Shown: positions 32,796-41,550, numbered from the stretch's first letter. The stretch: 64,000 bases of DNA from Salinimicrobium xinjiangense DSM 19287 (GCF_000423585.1 NZ_AUIG01000002.1:124001-188000), one strand, 5' to 3'. Notes: generated by a model from the letters alone, not told the origin. A program made the numbers and translations.

Positions 32796-34250
32796 CTATG
32801 ATTTCTTCAGAAGTAGTTTTAACTGATCCTTTTCAGCGTAATAAATAAGGGCAAAAAAGATAAGAATTAATATACTCCCGAGGTAATAATTATTTCTAAA
32901 AAGGTAGAAATAGACAGTGGAAAAACTAATGGAAATAAGCAGATAGCCTCCTATTCGCTTCAGGTCATACGGAATGGGATAGTATTTCCTTCCGAAGTAA
33001 AGGGACAGCAGCATCATACTTCCATAAGCCGCCATAGTTGCAATGGCCGATCCTACATAACTGTAATACGGAATAAGCCAGAAGTTGAGCACCAGGGTTA
33101 CAATCGCTCCAAAAATAGAGATATAACCGGCAAATCTTGTGCGGTCATTCACCTTATACCAAACGGAAAGATTGTGATAGATCCCCAGGAAAAAATTGGC
33201 GATAAGGATCATTGGCACCACTATCATGGCGTCCCAATAGGAGGAATCACGAATAAGCAATAGCTTTAGAAGATCTGCAAAAATGGTTACCGTAACCAGG
33301 ATAACCGCTCCAAAGACAACAAAATATCTGGTGATCAAGGCATAGGTCTTAGTCGCATCTTTTTCTTTTGCATGGCTAAAAAAGAAAGGTTCTATTCCCA
33401 TTCTAAAAGCTGTTGCAAAGAGTGTCATAAACAGCGCCAGGCGATAACATGCGGCGTAGGCACCAACTTCAGATTTTGCTATGTCCTGGGGCAATAGCCA
33501 TCCCAGCAGGATCTTGTCGAACACTTCATTAATTACAAATCCTATTCCCGCAATTAAAATAGGCGCACCGTAATTCAGCATTTTTTTCCAGAGGCTGCTG
33601 TTGAATGTGTATGGTAGCTTGAAATAGAATGGCAGCATAACGAGCAGCGTCAATGCACTTGCAATAAGATTCGCAATGAAGATGTACGCGATCTCAAAAT
33701 TGGGAATATATATGGTCTCAAAAAAGGTGTTTTGAGATGCTATTTTTGGAAGGTATACTATGAAGAAAATATTCAGACCGAGATTGACGGCGACATTCCC
33801 GATTTTAATAATTGCAAAAGTCCCGGGGCGCTCTGTTGCCCGCAACCATGCAAACGGAATGGTAGAAAGCGCATCGAGTGCAAGAATCAATAGTACGTAA
33901 AGGATATAGTGGGAAGCAATGGCAGTGGCAGCCGAGATCTGCTCCATAAATATGAAGCCGAGCATTAAAAAAATAGCTGTCGAACCCATCAGGGAGATGG
34001 CCGAAGTAGCCGTAACCTCTTTAGAATATTTCTCCTGGTGGAAAAACCTGAAAAAAGAGGTTTCCATCCCGTAGGCAAGCAGTACATTAAAAACGGCCAT
34101 CCAGGAGAAAACTATTGCTACCTCTCCAAATCCTTCGGTGGGAAGATATGCCGAATACAGGGGCAGCAACAGGAAGGACAACATCCTGGGCACCACAGTG
34201 GCAACTCCATAAATAAAGGTTTGTTTAAATAGCTTCTGAAAAAGCGCCAA
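32796..34250 (-). CDS. Oligosaccharide flippase (Wzx/MOP family)
   Basis: A 484-residue polytopic membrane protein with about 14 hydrophobic segments. The N-terminal pattern ([34 protein letters not shown]) is that of the polysaccharide biosynthesis protein family, which flips lipid-linked glycans to the periplasmic face. It should serve one of the surface glycans made from the glycosyltransferase and sugar-nucleotide genes here, but no polymerase or ligase lies next to it. The dut gene follows after 31 bases. Confidence 0.88.
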   Translation of the reverse strand: MALFQKLFKQTFIYGVATVVPRMLSFLLLPLYSAYLPTEGFGEVAIVFSWMAVFNVLLAYGMETSFFRFFHQEKYSKEVTATSAISLMGSTAIFLMLGFIFMEQISAATAIASHYILYVLLILALDALSTIPFAWLRATERPGTFAIIKIGNVAVNLGLNIFFIVYLPKIASQNTFFETIYIPNFEIAYIFIANLIASALTLLVMLPFYFKLPYTFNSSLWKKMLNYGAPILIAGIGFVINEVFDKILLGWLLPQDIAKSEVGAYAACYRLALFMTLFATAFRMGIEPFFFSHAKEKDATKTYALITRYFVVFGAVILVTVTIFADLLKLLLIRDSSYWDAMIVVPMILIANFFLGIYHNLSVWYKVNDRTRFAGYISIFGAIVTLVLNFWLIPYYSYVGSAIATMAAYGSMMLLSLYFGRKYYPIPYDLKRIGGYLLISISFSTVYFYLFRNNYYLGSILILIFFALIYYAEKDQLKLLLKKS

Positions 34251-34285
34251 TAGTCTTTGGTTGAGATTATCTCACAAATGTACTA

Positions 34286-34798
34286 TTAATGCTGAATGTT
34301 TTGAGGGTTTTTTACTTTGACATCCCCCGAATCTTTTTTCTGAATATCGGTGAGCCTGAAGTATTTTGACTTTCCGTTTTTGGTGTAATGCACTACTGCC
34401 TCTCCTTCTTTAAGCTCAAAAGGTATACGTTCCCTGATAGCCGGGGGTTTATTCCCGTACTCCATCCTAGGGTCTTCATGCATCACAAAATCCCTGTCAT
34501 GTTCGGCAGAAGCGGTTTTGAACCTGGCGACATAAAGGTTTTCATTAGAAGGATCTTTTTCGAGCATTCCCTTTTTTCCGCGGAAGTAAACAGTATCCAG
34601 AACAATCTCTGAACCCTTTTCTACCGGAATAAATAAGTTAAAGCCGGAACCTGCCGCTTTCACTCCTCCGGTCCAGGTAGAATAATATGGCTGCTGAACA
34701 ACTTTTGGAGGATTCTCCTGAAGCTGTTTTCCATTTGCGCAGTTGCTGAAACTAAAGATCACTAAAAGCGCCGAGAATGAGAGTAGAAAAGGTTTCAT
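34286..34798 (-). CDS. Uncharacterised lipoprotein
   Basis: A 170-residue protein with a lipoprotein signal (MKPFLLSFSALLVIFSFSNC, Cys20). ATG 34798 is used; an in-frame TTG lies two codons before it. The mature part is mostly beta (YYSTWTGGVKAAGSGFNLFI, LDTVYFRGKKGML) with many charged residues, and ends K-N-P-Q-N-I-Q-H. I do not recognise the family. It is separated from the flippase by 35 bases and may share its transcript. Confidence 0.7.
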   Translation of the reverse strand: MKPFLLSFSALLVIFSFSNCANGKQLQENPPKVVQQPYYSTWTGGVKAAGSGFNLFIPVEKGSEIVLDTVYFRGKKGMLEKDPSNENLYVARFKTASAEHDRDFVMHEDPRMEYGNKPPAIRERIPFELKEGEAVVHYTKNGKSKYFRLTDIQKKDSGDVKVKNPQNIQH

Positions 34799-34857
34799 GG
34801 CCAAAATTATTTATTGTTCCCTTAATTTACTTCAATTTTGATACCAATTAATTTTTT

Positions 34858-34903
34858 AAGAATAAAGACCGCTTTGCTTCAAGAACCAAGAGCCAAGACC
34901 AGA
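34858..34903. repeat. GAAGCAAAGCG element, copy B (inverted)
   Basis: Read on the minus strand, this stretch contains GGTCTTGGCTCT, GAAGCAAAGCG and GTCTTTATT in the same order as copy A at 27716-27761. The rest of the 232-base gap (34799-35036) holds only the atp terminator. Confidence 0.7.
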
Positions 34904-34973
34904 TTTATAAAAAATAATTTTTAGTAGATCGTAACGTCATCGATAAAAGTGTAATACTCCTGGCAAACTGTTA

Positions 34974-35009
34974 TAAATAAAAAACTCCGCATCGGGTGAT
35001 GCGGAGTTT
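34974..35009 (-). terminator. Intrinsic terminator of the ATP synthase operon
   Basis: Perfect stem AAACTCCGCATC (34982-34993), loop GGGT, GATGCGGAGTTT (34998-35009). On the minus strand it is followed by TTTTTTATTTAT. It lies 27 bases after the atpG stop. Confidence 0.92.
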
Positions 35010-35036
35010 CTAAAAGCTGAACTTCAGCCTTGTAAT

Positions 35037-35897
35037 TTATTTATTTAATGCCTCAGCTCCACCCACGATCTCAAGGATCTCATTGGTAATGGATGCCTGA
35101 CGGGCTTTATTGTATGATAATTTTAATGAGTCTCTAAGTTCTGTTGCATTATCTGTGGCCTTATGCATCGCAGTCATCCGTGCGCCGTGTTCAGAAGCGA
35201 AAGAGTCACGAAGGGCCTTGTAAACCTGCATTTTCAGAGATTTAGGAATTAGTTCCATTACAATCTCTTCCTTAGATGGTTCAAAAATGTAGTCCAAAGT
35301 GACATTCTCATCTCTTTCAACCGGAACAATGGGCAAAAATTGCTCTACCTGTACATTTTGTGTCGCGGCGTTCACAAACTGGTTGTAGACGAGGACGATC
35401 TTGTCGAACTGACCTTCTACAAAGAGCTGCATCAATTCCGTAGCAATAGCTTCAGCATTTTCAAAGCTAAGATCATCGTAAATGGCAGTTTCAGTCTTAT
35501 AGATCTTGTGCGTCTTTTTAAGAATGTCATTTGCCTTTTTACCAATCGTATAGAACTCAACGTTCTTATCGCTGTAATCACGATCTGCCACGTATTTCGA
35601 GCCTTTAACTATATTCGAGTTAAAAGCACCTGCCAATCCGCGGTTGGAAGAAACTGCTACCATAAGCACCTTGTTCACCTCACGCTGCTCAGAATACTTG
35701 CTCGATTGATCACTGTCAAGAGTTGCACTAAGAGACTGAAGTAATTCAGAAAGCTTTTCTGAATACGGCCGCATAGCGGTAATAGCATCCTGCGCCTTGC
35801 TCAACTTTGCAGCCGATACCATTTTCATGGCACTGGTGATCTGCATGGTCGAGGAAACCGAGGTAATCCTGCTTCTTAATTCTTTTAAATTGGCCAT
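35037..35897 (-). CDS. atpG: ATP synthase F1 gamma subunit
   Basis: The rotating central stalk of F1, transmitting proton-driven rotation to the catalytic sites. The N-terminus MANLKELRSRITSVSSTMQITSAMKMVSAAKL and the C-terminus ATDNATELRDSLKLSYNKARQASITNEILEIVGGAEAL are strongly conserved. Its 286 residues are normal. It is last in the operon and is cut off from atpA by a 400-base insert that carries a four-helix-bundle gene. Confidence 0.98.
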   Translation of the reverse strand: MANLKELRSRITSVSSTMQITSAMKMVSAAKLSKAQDAITAMRPYSEKLSELLQSLSATLDSDQSSKYSEQREVNKVLMVAVSSNRGLAGAFNSNIVKGSKYVADRDYSDKNVEFYTIGKKANDILKKTHKIYKTETAIYDDLSFENAEAIATELMQLFVEGQFDKIVLVYNQFVNAATQNVQVEQFLPIVPVERDENVTLDYIFEPSKEEIVMELIPKSLKMQVYKALRDSFASEHGARMTAMHKATDNATELRDSLKLSYNKARQASITNEILEIVGGAEALNK

Positions 35898-35904
35898 TGT
35901 TTAT

Positions 35905-36288
35905 AGTTATGAGTTTTGAGTTAGGAGTTAGGAGTTCTTAATAATAGACACCAATATTCTCATCAACTCTTCACACTTAGCAATTAAAACTTTACAATCA
36001 TTTTCTGATGTTGCTTCGATAAGCTCCAACCAGTATTTGGTTTCATCGGCTTCTTTTAAAGCAATACCAAATTTATTCTTGAAATCTTTTGTGCTTACTC
36101 CCCTTTGTGCTTCTCTAACATTCGCTCCAATGCTCGTTCCACTTTTTAACAGCTGGGAAGCCAGCTCATATTCATTTTGTTTTTTCAAAGACCGGGTGAA
36201 GAAAACTATGTCACAAGCAAACTGAAAACTTTTAATCCTGATTGGGCTTTCTTCCAGTTTGCTCATAACTCATAACTCTTAACTCAGC
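35905..36288 (-). mobile_element. Candidate IVS-like cassette inserted between atpA and atpG
   Basis: A block consisting of one four-helix-bundle gene bracketed by imperfect inverted repeats. The left repeat (35905-35934) is AGTTATGAGTTTTGAG followed by TTAGGAG twice. The right repeat (36262-36288), read on the minus strand, is TGAGTTAAGAGTTATGAG followed by TTATGAG. The stop codon of the gene (35928-35930) lies in the left repeat and its ATG (36264-36266) in the right repeat. Other flavobacteria known to me have atpA and atpG adjacent. Mobility is inferred, not shown. Confidence 0.45.
35928..36266 (-). CDS. Four-helix-bundle protein (23S rRNA intervening-sequence protein type)
   Basis: A 112-residue protein of the S23/IVP family (TIGR02436-like). 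Signatures are F-A-C-D-I-V-F-F-T-R-S-L, QLLKSGTSIGANVREAQRGVSTKDFKNKFGIALKEADETKYWLELI, and a terminal helix. Members are encoded in intervening sequences of 23S rRNA genes and elsewhere in Bacteroidetes; a related fold is the accessory protein Avd of diversity-generating retroelements. The function is unknown; binding of structured nucleic acid is the usual inference. It interrupts the ATP synthase operon on the same strand, so it is probably transcribed with it. Confidence 0.88.
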   Translation of the reverse strand: MSKLEESPIRIKSFQFACDIVFFTRSLKKQNEYELASQLLKSGTSIGANVREAQRGVSTKDFKNKFGIALKEADETKYWLELIEATSENDCKVLIAKCEELMRILVSIIKNS

Positions 36289-36298
36289 ACTTGAAAAA

Positions 36299-37879
36299 CT
36301 ATTTTTTATACTTAGCTGAAATCTCCTTAGCTACGTTTGTCAACGTATCTGTGATCTCGTCGTTGATCTTACCTGTCTTTAGTTGATCAAGTACATCTCT
36401 GTGCTTGGCATCAAGATACTCCAGGTAATCGTTTTCAAATTCTCTTACTTTCTCAACCGGAACATTTCTCAACAGGTTCTTGGAACCGGCATAGATGATC
36501 GCGATCTGCTTTTCAACAGGATAAGGATTGTTTTCTGCCTGTTTAAGGATCTCCACGTTACGCTTACCTTTTTCAATAATGTTAAGGGTCGCAGGATCAA
36601 GATCAGATCCGAATTTTGCGAAAGCTTCAAGTTCACGATATTGAGCCTGGTCAAGCTTCAGGGTACCGGCAACTTTCTTCATGGACTTGATCTGTGCAGC
36701 ACCACCAACACGTGATACAGAAATACCTACGTTAATTGCAGGACGAACCCCCGAGTTAAATAAATCTGAAGTTAAGAAGATCTGCCCATCTGTAATCGAG
36801 ATCACGTTTGTTGGAATATAAGCCGATACGTCACCTGCCTGAGTCTCAATAAGTGGAAGTGCAGTAAGCGATCCACCACCTTTTACCTTATCTTTTAAAA
36901 CATCCGGAAGGTCATTCATACTCGCCGCAATATCATCATCGTTAATGATCTTTGCAGCACGCTCAAGAAGTCTAGAGTGAAGGAAGAAAACGTCTCCAGG
37001 ATATGCCTCACGTCCCGGGGGACGTCTTAGAAGTAAGGAAACCTCACGGTAAGCAACGGCCTGTTTTGAAAGATCATCATAAACGATCAATGCAGGACGT
37101 CCTGTATCCCTGAAATATTCTCCGATCGCAGCACCTGCAAAGGGAGCATAAACCTGCATAGGAGCAGGGTCTGATGCGTTTGCAGCAACAATAGTAGTAT
37201 AGGCAAGAGCTCCCTTATCTTCAAGAGTCTTGGCAATACCGGCCACTGTAGAGGCTTTTTGCCCAATAGCTACATATATACAATACACAGGTTCCCCTGC
37301 ATCATAAAATTCTTTTTGATTAAGAATTGTGTCAATAACCACGGCAGTTTTACCTGTCTGGCGGTCACCGATCACAAGTTCTCTCTGTCCACGACCAATT
37401 GGCACCATAGCATCGATAGATTTGATCCCTGTTTGAAGAGGTTCGGTTACCGGCTGGCGATAAATAACACCCGGCGCCTTTCTTTCAAGTGGCATTTCGA
37501 AAGTCTCACCTTCTATAGGTCCTTTTCCGTCGATTGGAGCTCCTAATGTATCAACAACACGTCCAACAATCCCTTCTCCAACTTTTATAGAAGCAATTCT
37601 CTGAGTTCTTTTAACTGTAGCTCCTTCCTTCACCTGCTTATAAGGCCCTAAAAGTACCACCCCAACGTTATCTTCTAACAGGTTAAGAACGATCCCTTCC
37701 AGTCCACCTTCAAACTCCACCAACTCACCGTATTGTGCATTTGCCAGTCCGTATACGTTGGCGATACCATCCCCTACGTTAAGCACGGTTCCTACTTCGT
37801 CCAGAGAAGCCTTAGCCTCAAAACCGGAAAGCTGTTTTTTTAATATCGCTGATACTTCAGCCGGATTAATTTCTGCCAT
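36299..37879 (-). CDS. atpA: ATP synthase F1 alpha subunit
   Basis: The non-catalytic nucleotide-binding subunit of the F1 hexamer. The P-loop is [10 protein letters not shown] (near residue 172), and the alpha signature [14 protein letters not shown] is intact. At 526 residues the length is typical for Bacteroidetes. It follows atpH by 44 bases. Its catalytic partner atpD is not in the window, as expected in this phylum, where atpD and atpC lie elsewhere. Confidence 0.98.
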   Translation of the reverse strand: MAEINPAEVSAILKKQLSGFEAKASLDEVGTVLNVGDGIANVYGLANAQYGELVEFEGGLEGIVLNLLEDNVGVVLLGPYKQVKEGATVKRTQRIASIKVGEGIVGRVVDTLGAPIDGKGPIEGETFEMPLERKAPGVIYRQPVTEPLQTGIKSIDAMVPIGRGQRELVIGDRQTGKTAVVIDTILNQKEFYDAGEPVYCIYVAIGQKASTVAGIAKTLEDKGALAYTTIVAANASDPAPMQVYAPFAGAAIGEYFRDTGRPALIVYDDLSKQAVAYREVSLLLRRPPGREAYPGDVFFLHSRLLERAAKIINDDDIAASMNDLPDVLKDKVKGGGSLTALPLIETQAGDVSAYIPTNVISITDGQIFLTSDLFNSGVRPAINVGISVSRVGGAAQIKSMKKVAGTLKLDQAQYRELEAFAKFGSDLDPATLNIIEKGKRNVEILKQAENNPYPVEKQIAIIYAGSKNLLRNVPVEKVREFENDYLEYLDAKHRDVLDQLKTGKINDEITDTLTNVAKEISAKYKK

Positions 37880-37923
37880 AATTATTTAGAATAAAATGCT
37901 GCGCCCGGGCGCAACTGTTTTAA

Positions 37924-38478
37924 TTAAATTTTTGAAACGTATGTATTGTTTTGTAATTCTCTTTTCAGGTTTGTAAGCTGGGAGCGGACACTTCCATTAT
38001 ACTGAATATCCCCTACTCTCAAAATAAAACCGCCAATGATGCCTTCATCAATGATGTTCTCTATTTTGGCTTCATTCCCTGTTAGCTCCTTCACTTTCTG
38101 CTGAATTTTCGCCTCAAGTGCAGGCGTAAGAGGAATTGCTGTAGTCACTTTTGCAACCTGCACGCCGTTCATCTCATCATAAAGCCTCTTATAATTAGAG
38201 GCCACCAATGGAAGAATATCAAGTCTATTGTTCTCAATGAGAACCTCAAATACTCCTGAAGTAACGCCATTAACAGATCTAAAGATCTCTAAAAGGGCAT
38301 TTTTCTTCATGTTGTTCTTGATCACAGGGCTCTTTAAAAAGGCTCTAAGGTCACTGCTCTCCTTAATCGTATTATCGATGAGGCTCATATCTTCATTAAC
38401 CTCACGGGTAACGTTCTTATCCTTCGCCAGGCTCAAAAGGGCTTTGGCATATCTTGCGGCTGCTCTGCTTCCGTGCAT
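37924..38478 (-). CDS. atpH: ATP synthase F1 delta subunit
   Basis: Peripheral-stalk subunit (OSCP homologue) joining F1 to the b subunits. The N-terminus (SRAAARYAKALLSLAKDKN) and the C-terminal motif (NIIDEGIIGGFILRVGDIQYNGSVRSQL) are diagnostic. Its 184 residues are normal. It starts four bases after the atpF stop, so translation is probably coupled. Confidence 0.96.
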   Translation of the reverse strand: MHGSRAAARYAKALLSLAKDKNVTREVNEDMSLIDNTIKESSDLRAFLKSPVIKNNMKKNALLEIFRSVNGVTSGVFEVLIENNRLDILPLVASNYKRLYDEMNGVQVAKVTTAIPLTPALEAKIQQKVKELTGNEAKIENIIDEGIIGGFILRVGDIQYNGSVRSQLTNLKRELQNNTYVSKI

Positions 38479-38482
38479 AATA

Positions 38483-38983
38483 TTAGTTTAAGGTAACGTC
38501 ATCAAGCATGTCCTCAACCAGTCTTTCCTGTTTGGCATTGGTTGAAAGCTCTTCCCTTACCACTTTCTCGGCGATCTGAATAGATAATGTTGCTACCTGA
38601 TTCTTAATATCAGCAAGAGCTGCATTTTTTTCAGTCTGAATAGTCGCTTTGGCCTGCTGGATCATTTTCTCTCCTTCTCTCTGGGCATCTTCCTTAGCTT
38701 CTGCAATCATTTTCTCTTTGATCTGCCTTGCTTCCTTGATCATACTGTCACGCTCCATACGAGCTTCCTGTAACAACTTTTCGTTATCTGCCTGAAGATT
38801 CTGCATTTCCTTACGGGCATTCTCTGCAGATTCAAGCGCATCCTGAATCCCCTGCTCTCTTGCATTAAGAGCATCTAAAATGGGTTTCCATGCAAGTTTT
38901 TTAAGCAAAATTACCAGAACCACCAAAATGATGATCTGCCAGAAAAACAATCCAAAAGAAAAATCGTTGACTAACTTTTCCAT
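38483..38983 (-). CDS. atpF: ATP synthase Fo b subunit
   Basis: Peripheral stalk: one membrane helix (about 10-28, GLFFWQIIILVVLVILLKKL) followed by a long charged helix (K-P-I-L-D-A-L-N-A-R-E-Q-G-I, A-E-N-A-R-K-E-M-Q) that dimerises and meets the delta subunit. The 166-residue length is typical. The 89-base gap to atpE contains a perfect 14-bp stem-loop that may set relative expression of the two genes. Confidence 0.97.
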   Translation of the reverse strand: MEKLVNDFSFGLFFWQIIILVVLVILLKKLAWKPILDALNAREQGIQDALESAENARKEMQNLQADNEKLLQEARMERDSMIKEARQIKEKMIAEAKEDAQREGEKMIQQAKATIQTEKNAALADIKNQVATLSIQIAEKVVREELSTNAKQERLVEDMLDDVTLN

Positions 38984-39022
38984 ATTCTATCTAATTTCTT
39001 CTATTGTTTAATTTTTTAATAA

Positions 39023-39057
39023 TTCAAGCTTTGCAGCCAACCGCTGCAAAGCTTGAA
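39023..39057 (-). promoter_or_regulatory. Perfect stem-loop between atpE and atpF
   Basis: TTCAAGCTTTGCAG (39023-39036), loop CCAACCG, CTGCAAAGCTTGAA (39044-39057): 14 uninterrupted pairs. No T-run follows on the minus strand (TTATTAAAAAATT), so it should protect the 3' end of atpE mRNA or slow readthrough rather than end the operon. The c subunit is needed in more copies than b. Confidence 0.7.
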
Positions 39058-39072
39058 ATTCTTTCTGATTAC

Positions 39073-39270
39073 TTATACCGCGAAAAGAGCAGCAAAAGCA
39101 ACACCTTCCAAAAGTGCAGCGATAATAATCATTGCAGTTTGGATTTTACCGGCAGCTTCTGGCTGACGTGCAATTCCTTCCATTGCAGCGCTACCAATCT
39201 TACCAAGACCAAAACCGGCTCCAATAATAATTAAACCAGCTCCAATCAAATCTAAATTTAAGGCTTCCAT
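39073..39270 (-). CDS. atpE: ATP synthase Fo c subunit
   Basis: A 65-residue two-helix proteolipid that forms the rotor ring. The ion-binding carboxylate is Glu55 (AALLEGVAF), and the polar loop is ARQPEAAGKI. No glutamine is seen in helix 1 and glycine follows Glu55, so the sodium-binding pattern is absent and proton coupling is likely. It is followed by the stem-loop at 39023. Confidence 0.97.
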   Translation of the reverse strand: MEALNLDLIGAGLIIIGAGFGLGKIGSAAMEGIARQPEAAGKIQTAMIIIAALLEGVAFAALFAV

Positions 39271-39317
39271 ACTTATTTATTAAAAATTAAACTTACTCTT
39301 AAAAACGTTATATATTA

Positions 39318-40430
39318 TTATAATACAGGAATGTCTTCGTTGTCGGCAGGATGGTGGTCATCGTGCTCCTCAACCGCCATCCCAATGTAAAGGGCACTAA
39401 GCAGTGTGAAGATATAAGCCTGAAGAAATGCTACAAGTAATTCTATAATTGAAATGAAAATTGTAAATCCAAAGAAAGCAGGACCTGCGATCCAGTTTTG
39501 GAAAACCACGATCAATCCTAATAAAGTCATAATGATCACGTGACCGGCAGTCATGTTCGCGAAAAGACGTATCATAAGCGCAAATGGCTTTGTGAACATT
39601 CCAAGCACTTCAATAGGAGCCAGAATGATCTTCATAGGCACGGGTACTCCCGGCATCCAGAAGATGTGTTTCCAGTAGTCTTTAGTCCCGCTAAACTGAA
39701 CAATAAAGAAAGTGATGAGGGCCAGCGCCATAGTCACGGCTATATTTCCGGTTACGTTTACTCCCAGCGGTGTCATACCCAGAAGGTTGAGGATCCAGAT
39801 AAAGAAGAAAACAGTTAAAAGGAATCCGGTATATTTTCTATAGTTCTTACCAATGTTTGGTTTTGCAATCTCATCCCGCACATATAAAACAAGAGGTTCC
39901 AATACTCTTCCTGAACCTTTAGGGATGTTCCGATTTTTATATTGTCTGGCCAACCCGCCAAACACAAGAAGCATTAAAATGCTTACTACAAGCATGTAAA
40001 GCACATTCTTGGTTATAGAGAAATCCAGAGGCCGTTCATTGGCAGGGAAACCATTTTCATTATATGTAATGGTTCCTTCGGCATCTGTTTTATAAATCTT
40101 ACTGTGGTAATATCTGTAATGCTGCCCGTCAATTTCAACCAGGTCTTCTCCATGATGGAACCTTCCGGAAGAAAAAACTTTTAATCCGTCATCCCAGATG
40201 ATCACCGGAAGCGGAAAGCCATAATGAGCTCCGGTTTCCCCGTCAGAAAAGAAATTTACATAATGGGAATCTGCAAGGTGATGATCAATATATTCCTTAA
40301 TTTCTTCTTCGGTATTGACCTTTGCGTCGCCTCCTTCCTGAGGCTCTTTTGCAGTAAATGCCTGTGAATTAAAGCTCACAAACATTAAAAGACAAGCTAA
40401 TAAAAAATTCGCAACGTTTTCCTTTTGCAT
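39318..40430 (-). CDS. atpB: ATP synthase Fo a subunit with long N-terminal extension
   Basis: The proton-channel subunit. The C-terminal 230 residues carry the a-subunit helices, including the essential arginine in MIRLFANMTAGHVI and the L-L-V-A-F-L-Q-A-Y-I-F motif. Before them lie a signal-peptide-like segment (LLACLLMFVSFNSQA) and about 110 soluble residues (YIDHHLADSHYVNFFSDG, H-H-G-E-D-L-V-E-I-D-G-Q-H-Y), making 370 residues against about 270 in E. coli. Such extensions occur in Bacteroidetes and should face the periplasm. The role of the extension is unknown. Confidence 0.96.
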   Translation of the reverse strand: MQKENVANFLLACLLMFVSFNSQAFTAKEPQEGGDAKVNTEEEIKEYIDHHLADSHYVNFFSDGETGAHYGFPLPVIIWDDGLKVFSSGRFHHGEDLVEIDGQHYRYYHSKIYKTDAEGTITYNENGFPANERPLDFSITKNVLYMLVVSILMLLVFGGLARQYKNRNIPKGSGRVLEPLVLYVRDEIAKPNIGKNYRKYTGFLLTVFFFIWILNLLGMTPLGVNVTGNIAVTMALALITFFIVQFSGTKDYWKHIFWMPGVPVPMKIILAPIEVLGMFTKPFALMIRLFANMTAGHVIIMTLLGLIVVFQNWIAGPAFFGFTIFISIIELLVAFLQAYIFTLLSALYIGMAVEEHDDHHPADNEDIPVL

Positions 40431-40536
40431 TTTCAGGTGAATTACAGTCCTTTAATTTGGCTGCAAATGTACATAATTATATAAAAATAATTAGCCTAAG
40501 CCTTTGAATTGTTTTTTTAGTGAGAAACCGCTGTAA

Positions 40537-40941
40537 TTAGCTGTCATTGCTGAAGTTAGTGCGGTTCAGAATCTTGATGATATAAAAAATTTCCACTATC
40601 ATACACACTACATAAGGAGCAAAAAAATGCAGGAACACAGATTTTTCAAGAGAAAAATCTGAAGTTTTAATCAGGTAAATAAAGATAGCCAGTTTTACAA
40701 ATCCACTAATGAGAAAAATGAAACCCAGCTGCTCCTTGAGATGTTCACTGGCTAAGATGATGGTGCTGGTAAAAAGTAATGTGATGCCAATATTGAATTT
40801 GTAGGCAAAGTTGATTAGATCCAGGGTTTCGCCGGGATTTAGATATATAAACACCCCATAGTGAATCCCATAACTGGCACCCGCTGCCAGAAACAGTAGG
40901 AAACTGAACTTTACAAGATCATTTAATAGTAGGGGATTCAA
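40537..40941 (-). CDS. DUF6168 membrane protein of the ATP synthase operon
   Basis: A 134-residue protein with four hydrophobic helices (for example FSFLLFLAAGASYGIHYGVF, FGITLLFTS-type segment, AIFIYLIKTS, YVVCMIVEIFYIIKIL). Position and topology match the DUF6168 family of flavobacteria, which replaces AtpI (UncI) in this place. It overlaps atpZ by four bases and precedes atpB, so an assembly role for the c ring is a reasonable inference, not an established fact. Confidence 0.8.
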   Translation of the reverse strand: MNPLLLNDLVKFSFLLFLAAGASYGIHYGVFIYLNPGETLDLINFAYKFNIGITLLFTSTIILASEHLKEQLGFIFLISGFVKLAIFIYLIKTSDFSLEKSVFLHFFAPYVVCMIVEIFYIIKILNRTNFSNDS

Positions 40942-41171
40942 TTATTATAGCGTTTAAGCTGTTTTAGAACCACATAGACCGAAGCGACAAGTCCAAATAG
41001 AACAAAGCCAATTGTGAACCAGTTCTTCTCCATAGGATAACGCTCATCGAGCTTTTTACCAATCCAGGCACACAGAAAAATAGTTGCGCCCATTTGGAAT
41101 GCAATGCCCGAAAAGATAGCCCAGTTCTTAAGCTGACTTTTCTTGTTGTCGTTTTCCTTCTCCTTTTTCAT
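40938..41171 (-). CDS. atpZ: AtpZ/AtpI-like membrane protein
   Basis: A 77-residue protein with two helices (AIFSGIAFQMGATIFLCAWIG and WFTIGFVLFGLVASVYVVLK) and the signature G-K-K-L-D-E-R-Y-P between them, as in the AtpZ/F0F1-ATPase subunit family, which forms a magnesium/calcium channel with AtpI or aids assembly. Its charged start (MKKEKENDNKKSQ) is encoded inside the 3' end of the bactofilin gene: the two overlap by 44 bases in different frames. Confidence 0.88.
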   Translation of the reverse strand: MKKEKENDNKKSQLKNWAIFSGIAFQMGATIFLCAWIGKKLDERYPMEKNWFTIGFVLFGLVASVYVVLKQLKRYNN

Positions 41172-41547
41172 TGTGGATCGTTTTCACTCCACCCCGCATT
41201 TCACAGGTTGCATTGAAGGTGGCGCCTGGTTCAACTGCCAGTTTGGAAACAGTGGCGTCTCCTTCTATTAAAGCAGTGCTTCTCAAACTTAAGGTGCCTG
41301 ATATCTTTAAGGTCCCTGTAAATTTTCCTTCAATATCTGCGTTCTCACATTCGAGCTCGCCTTTGACAAATCCTTCTTTGCCAATGACTATTTTTCCCGG
41401 AGTTTTTACAGAGCCTTCGATACAACCATCTATCCGAAAGCCGCCTTTAGCCTCGATATTTCCTGTGATCTTTGTACCGGGAGCAATTTTGTTTTGTTCT
41501 TTGCTTATTTCTGCTGTAGACTTTGCCTTTTTTTCCTGATTAAACAT
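41128..41547 (-). CDS. Bactofilin
   Basis: A 139-residue polymer-forming cytoskeletal protein. The core is a right-handed beta-helix of short repeats (I-A-P-G-T-K-I-T-G-N-I-E-A-K-G-G-F-R-I-D-G, E-G-F-V-K-G-E-L-E-C-E-N-A-D-I-E-G) flanked by charged tails. Bactofilins assemble into membrane-associated filaments that place cell-wall enzymes. It lies three bases after sprE/porW and overlaps atpZ by 44 bases. In flavobacteria this neighbourhood is conserved, as far as I recall. Confidence 0.9.
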   Translation of the reverse strand: MFNQEKKAKSTAEISKEQNKIAPGTKITGNIEAKGGFRIDGCIEGSVKTPGKIVIGKEGFVKGELECENADIEGKFTGTLKISGTLSLRSTALIEGDATVSKLAVEPGATFNATCEMRGGVKTIHNEKGEGKRQQEKSA

Positions 41548-41550
41548 TTG

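Noticed and set aside
35037-41171. Apparent loss of atpD and atpC from the ATP synthase operon
   Set aside because: In Bacteroidetes beta and epsilon are normally encoded at a separate locus, so their absence here is expected.
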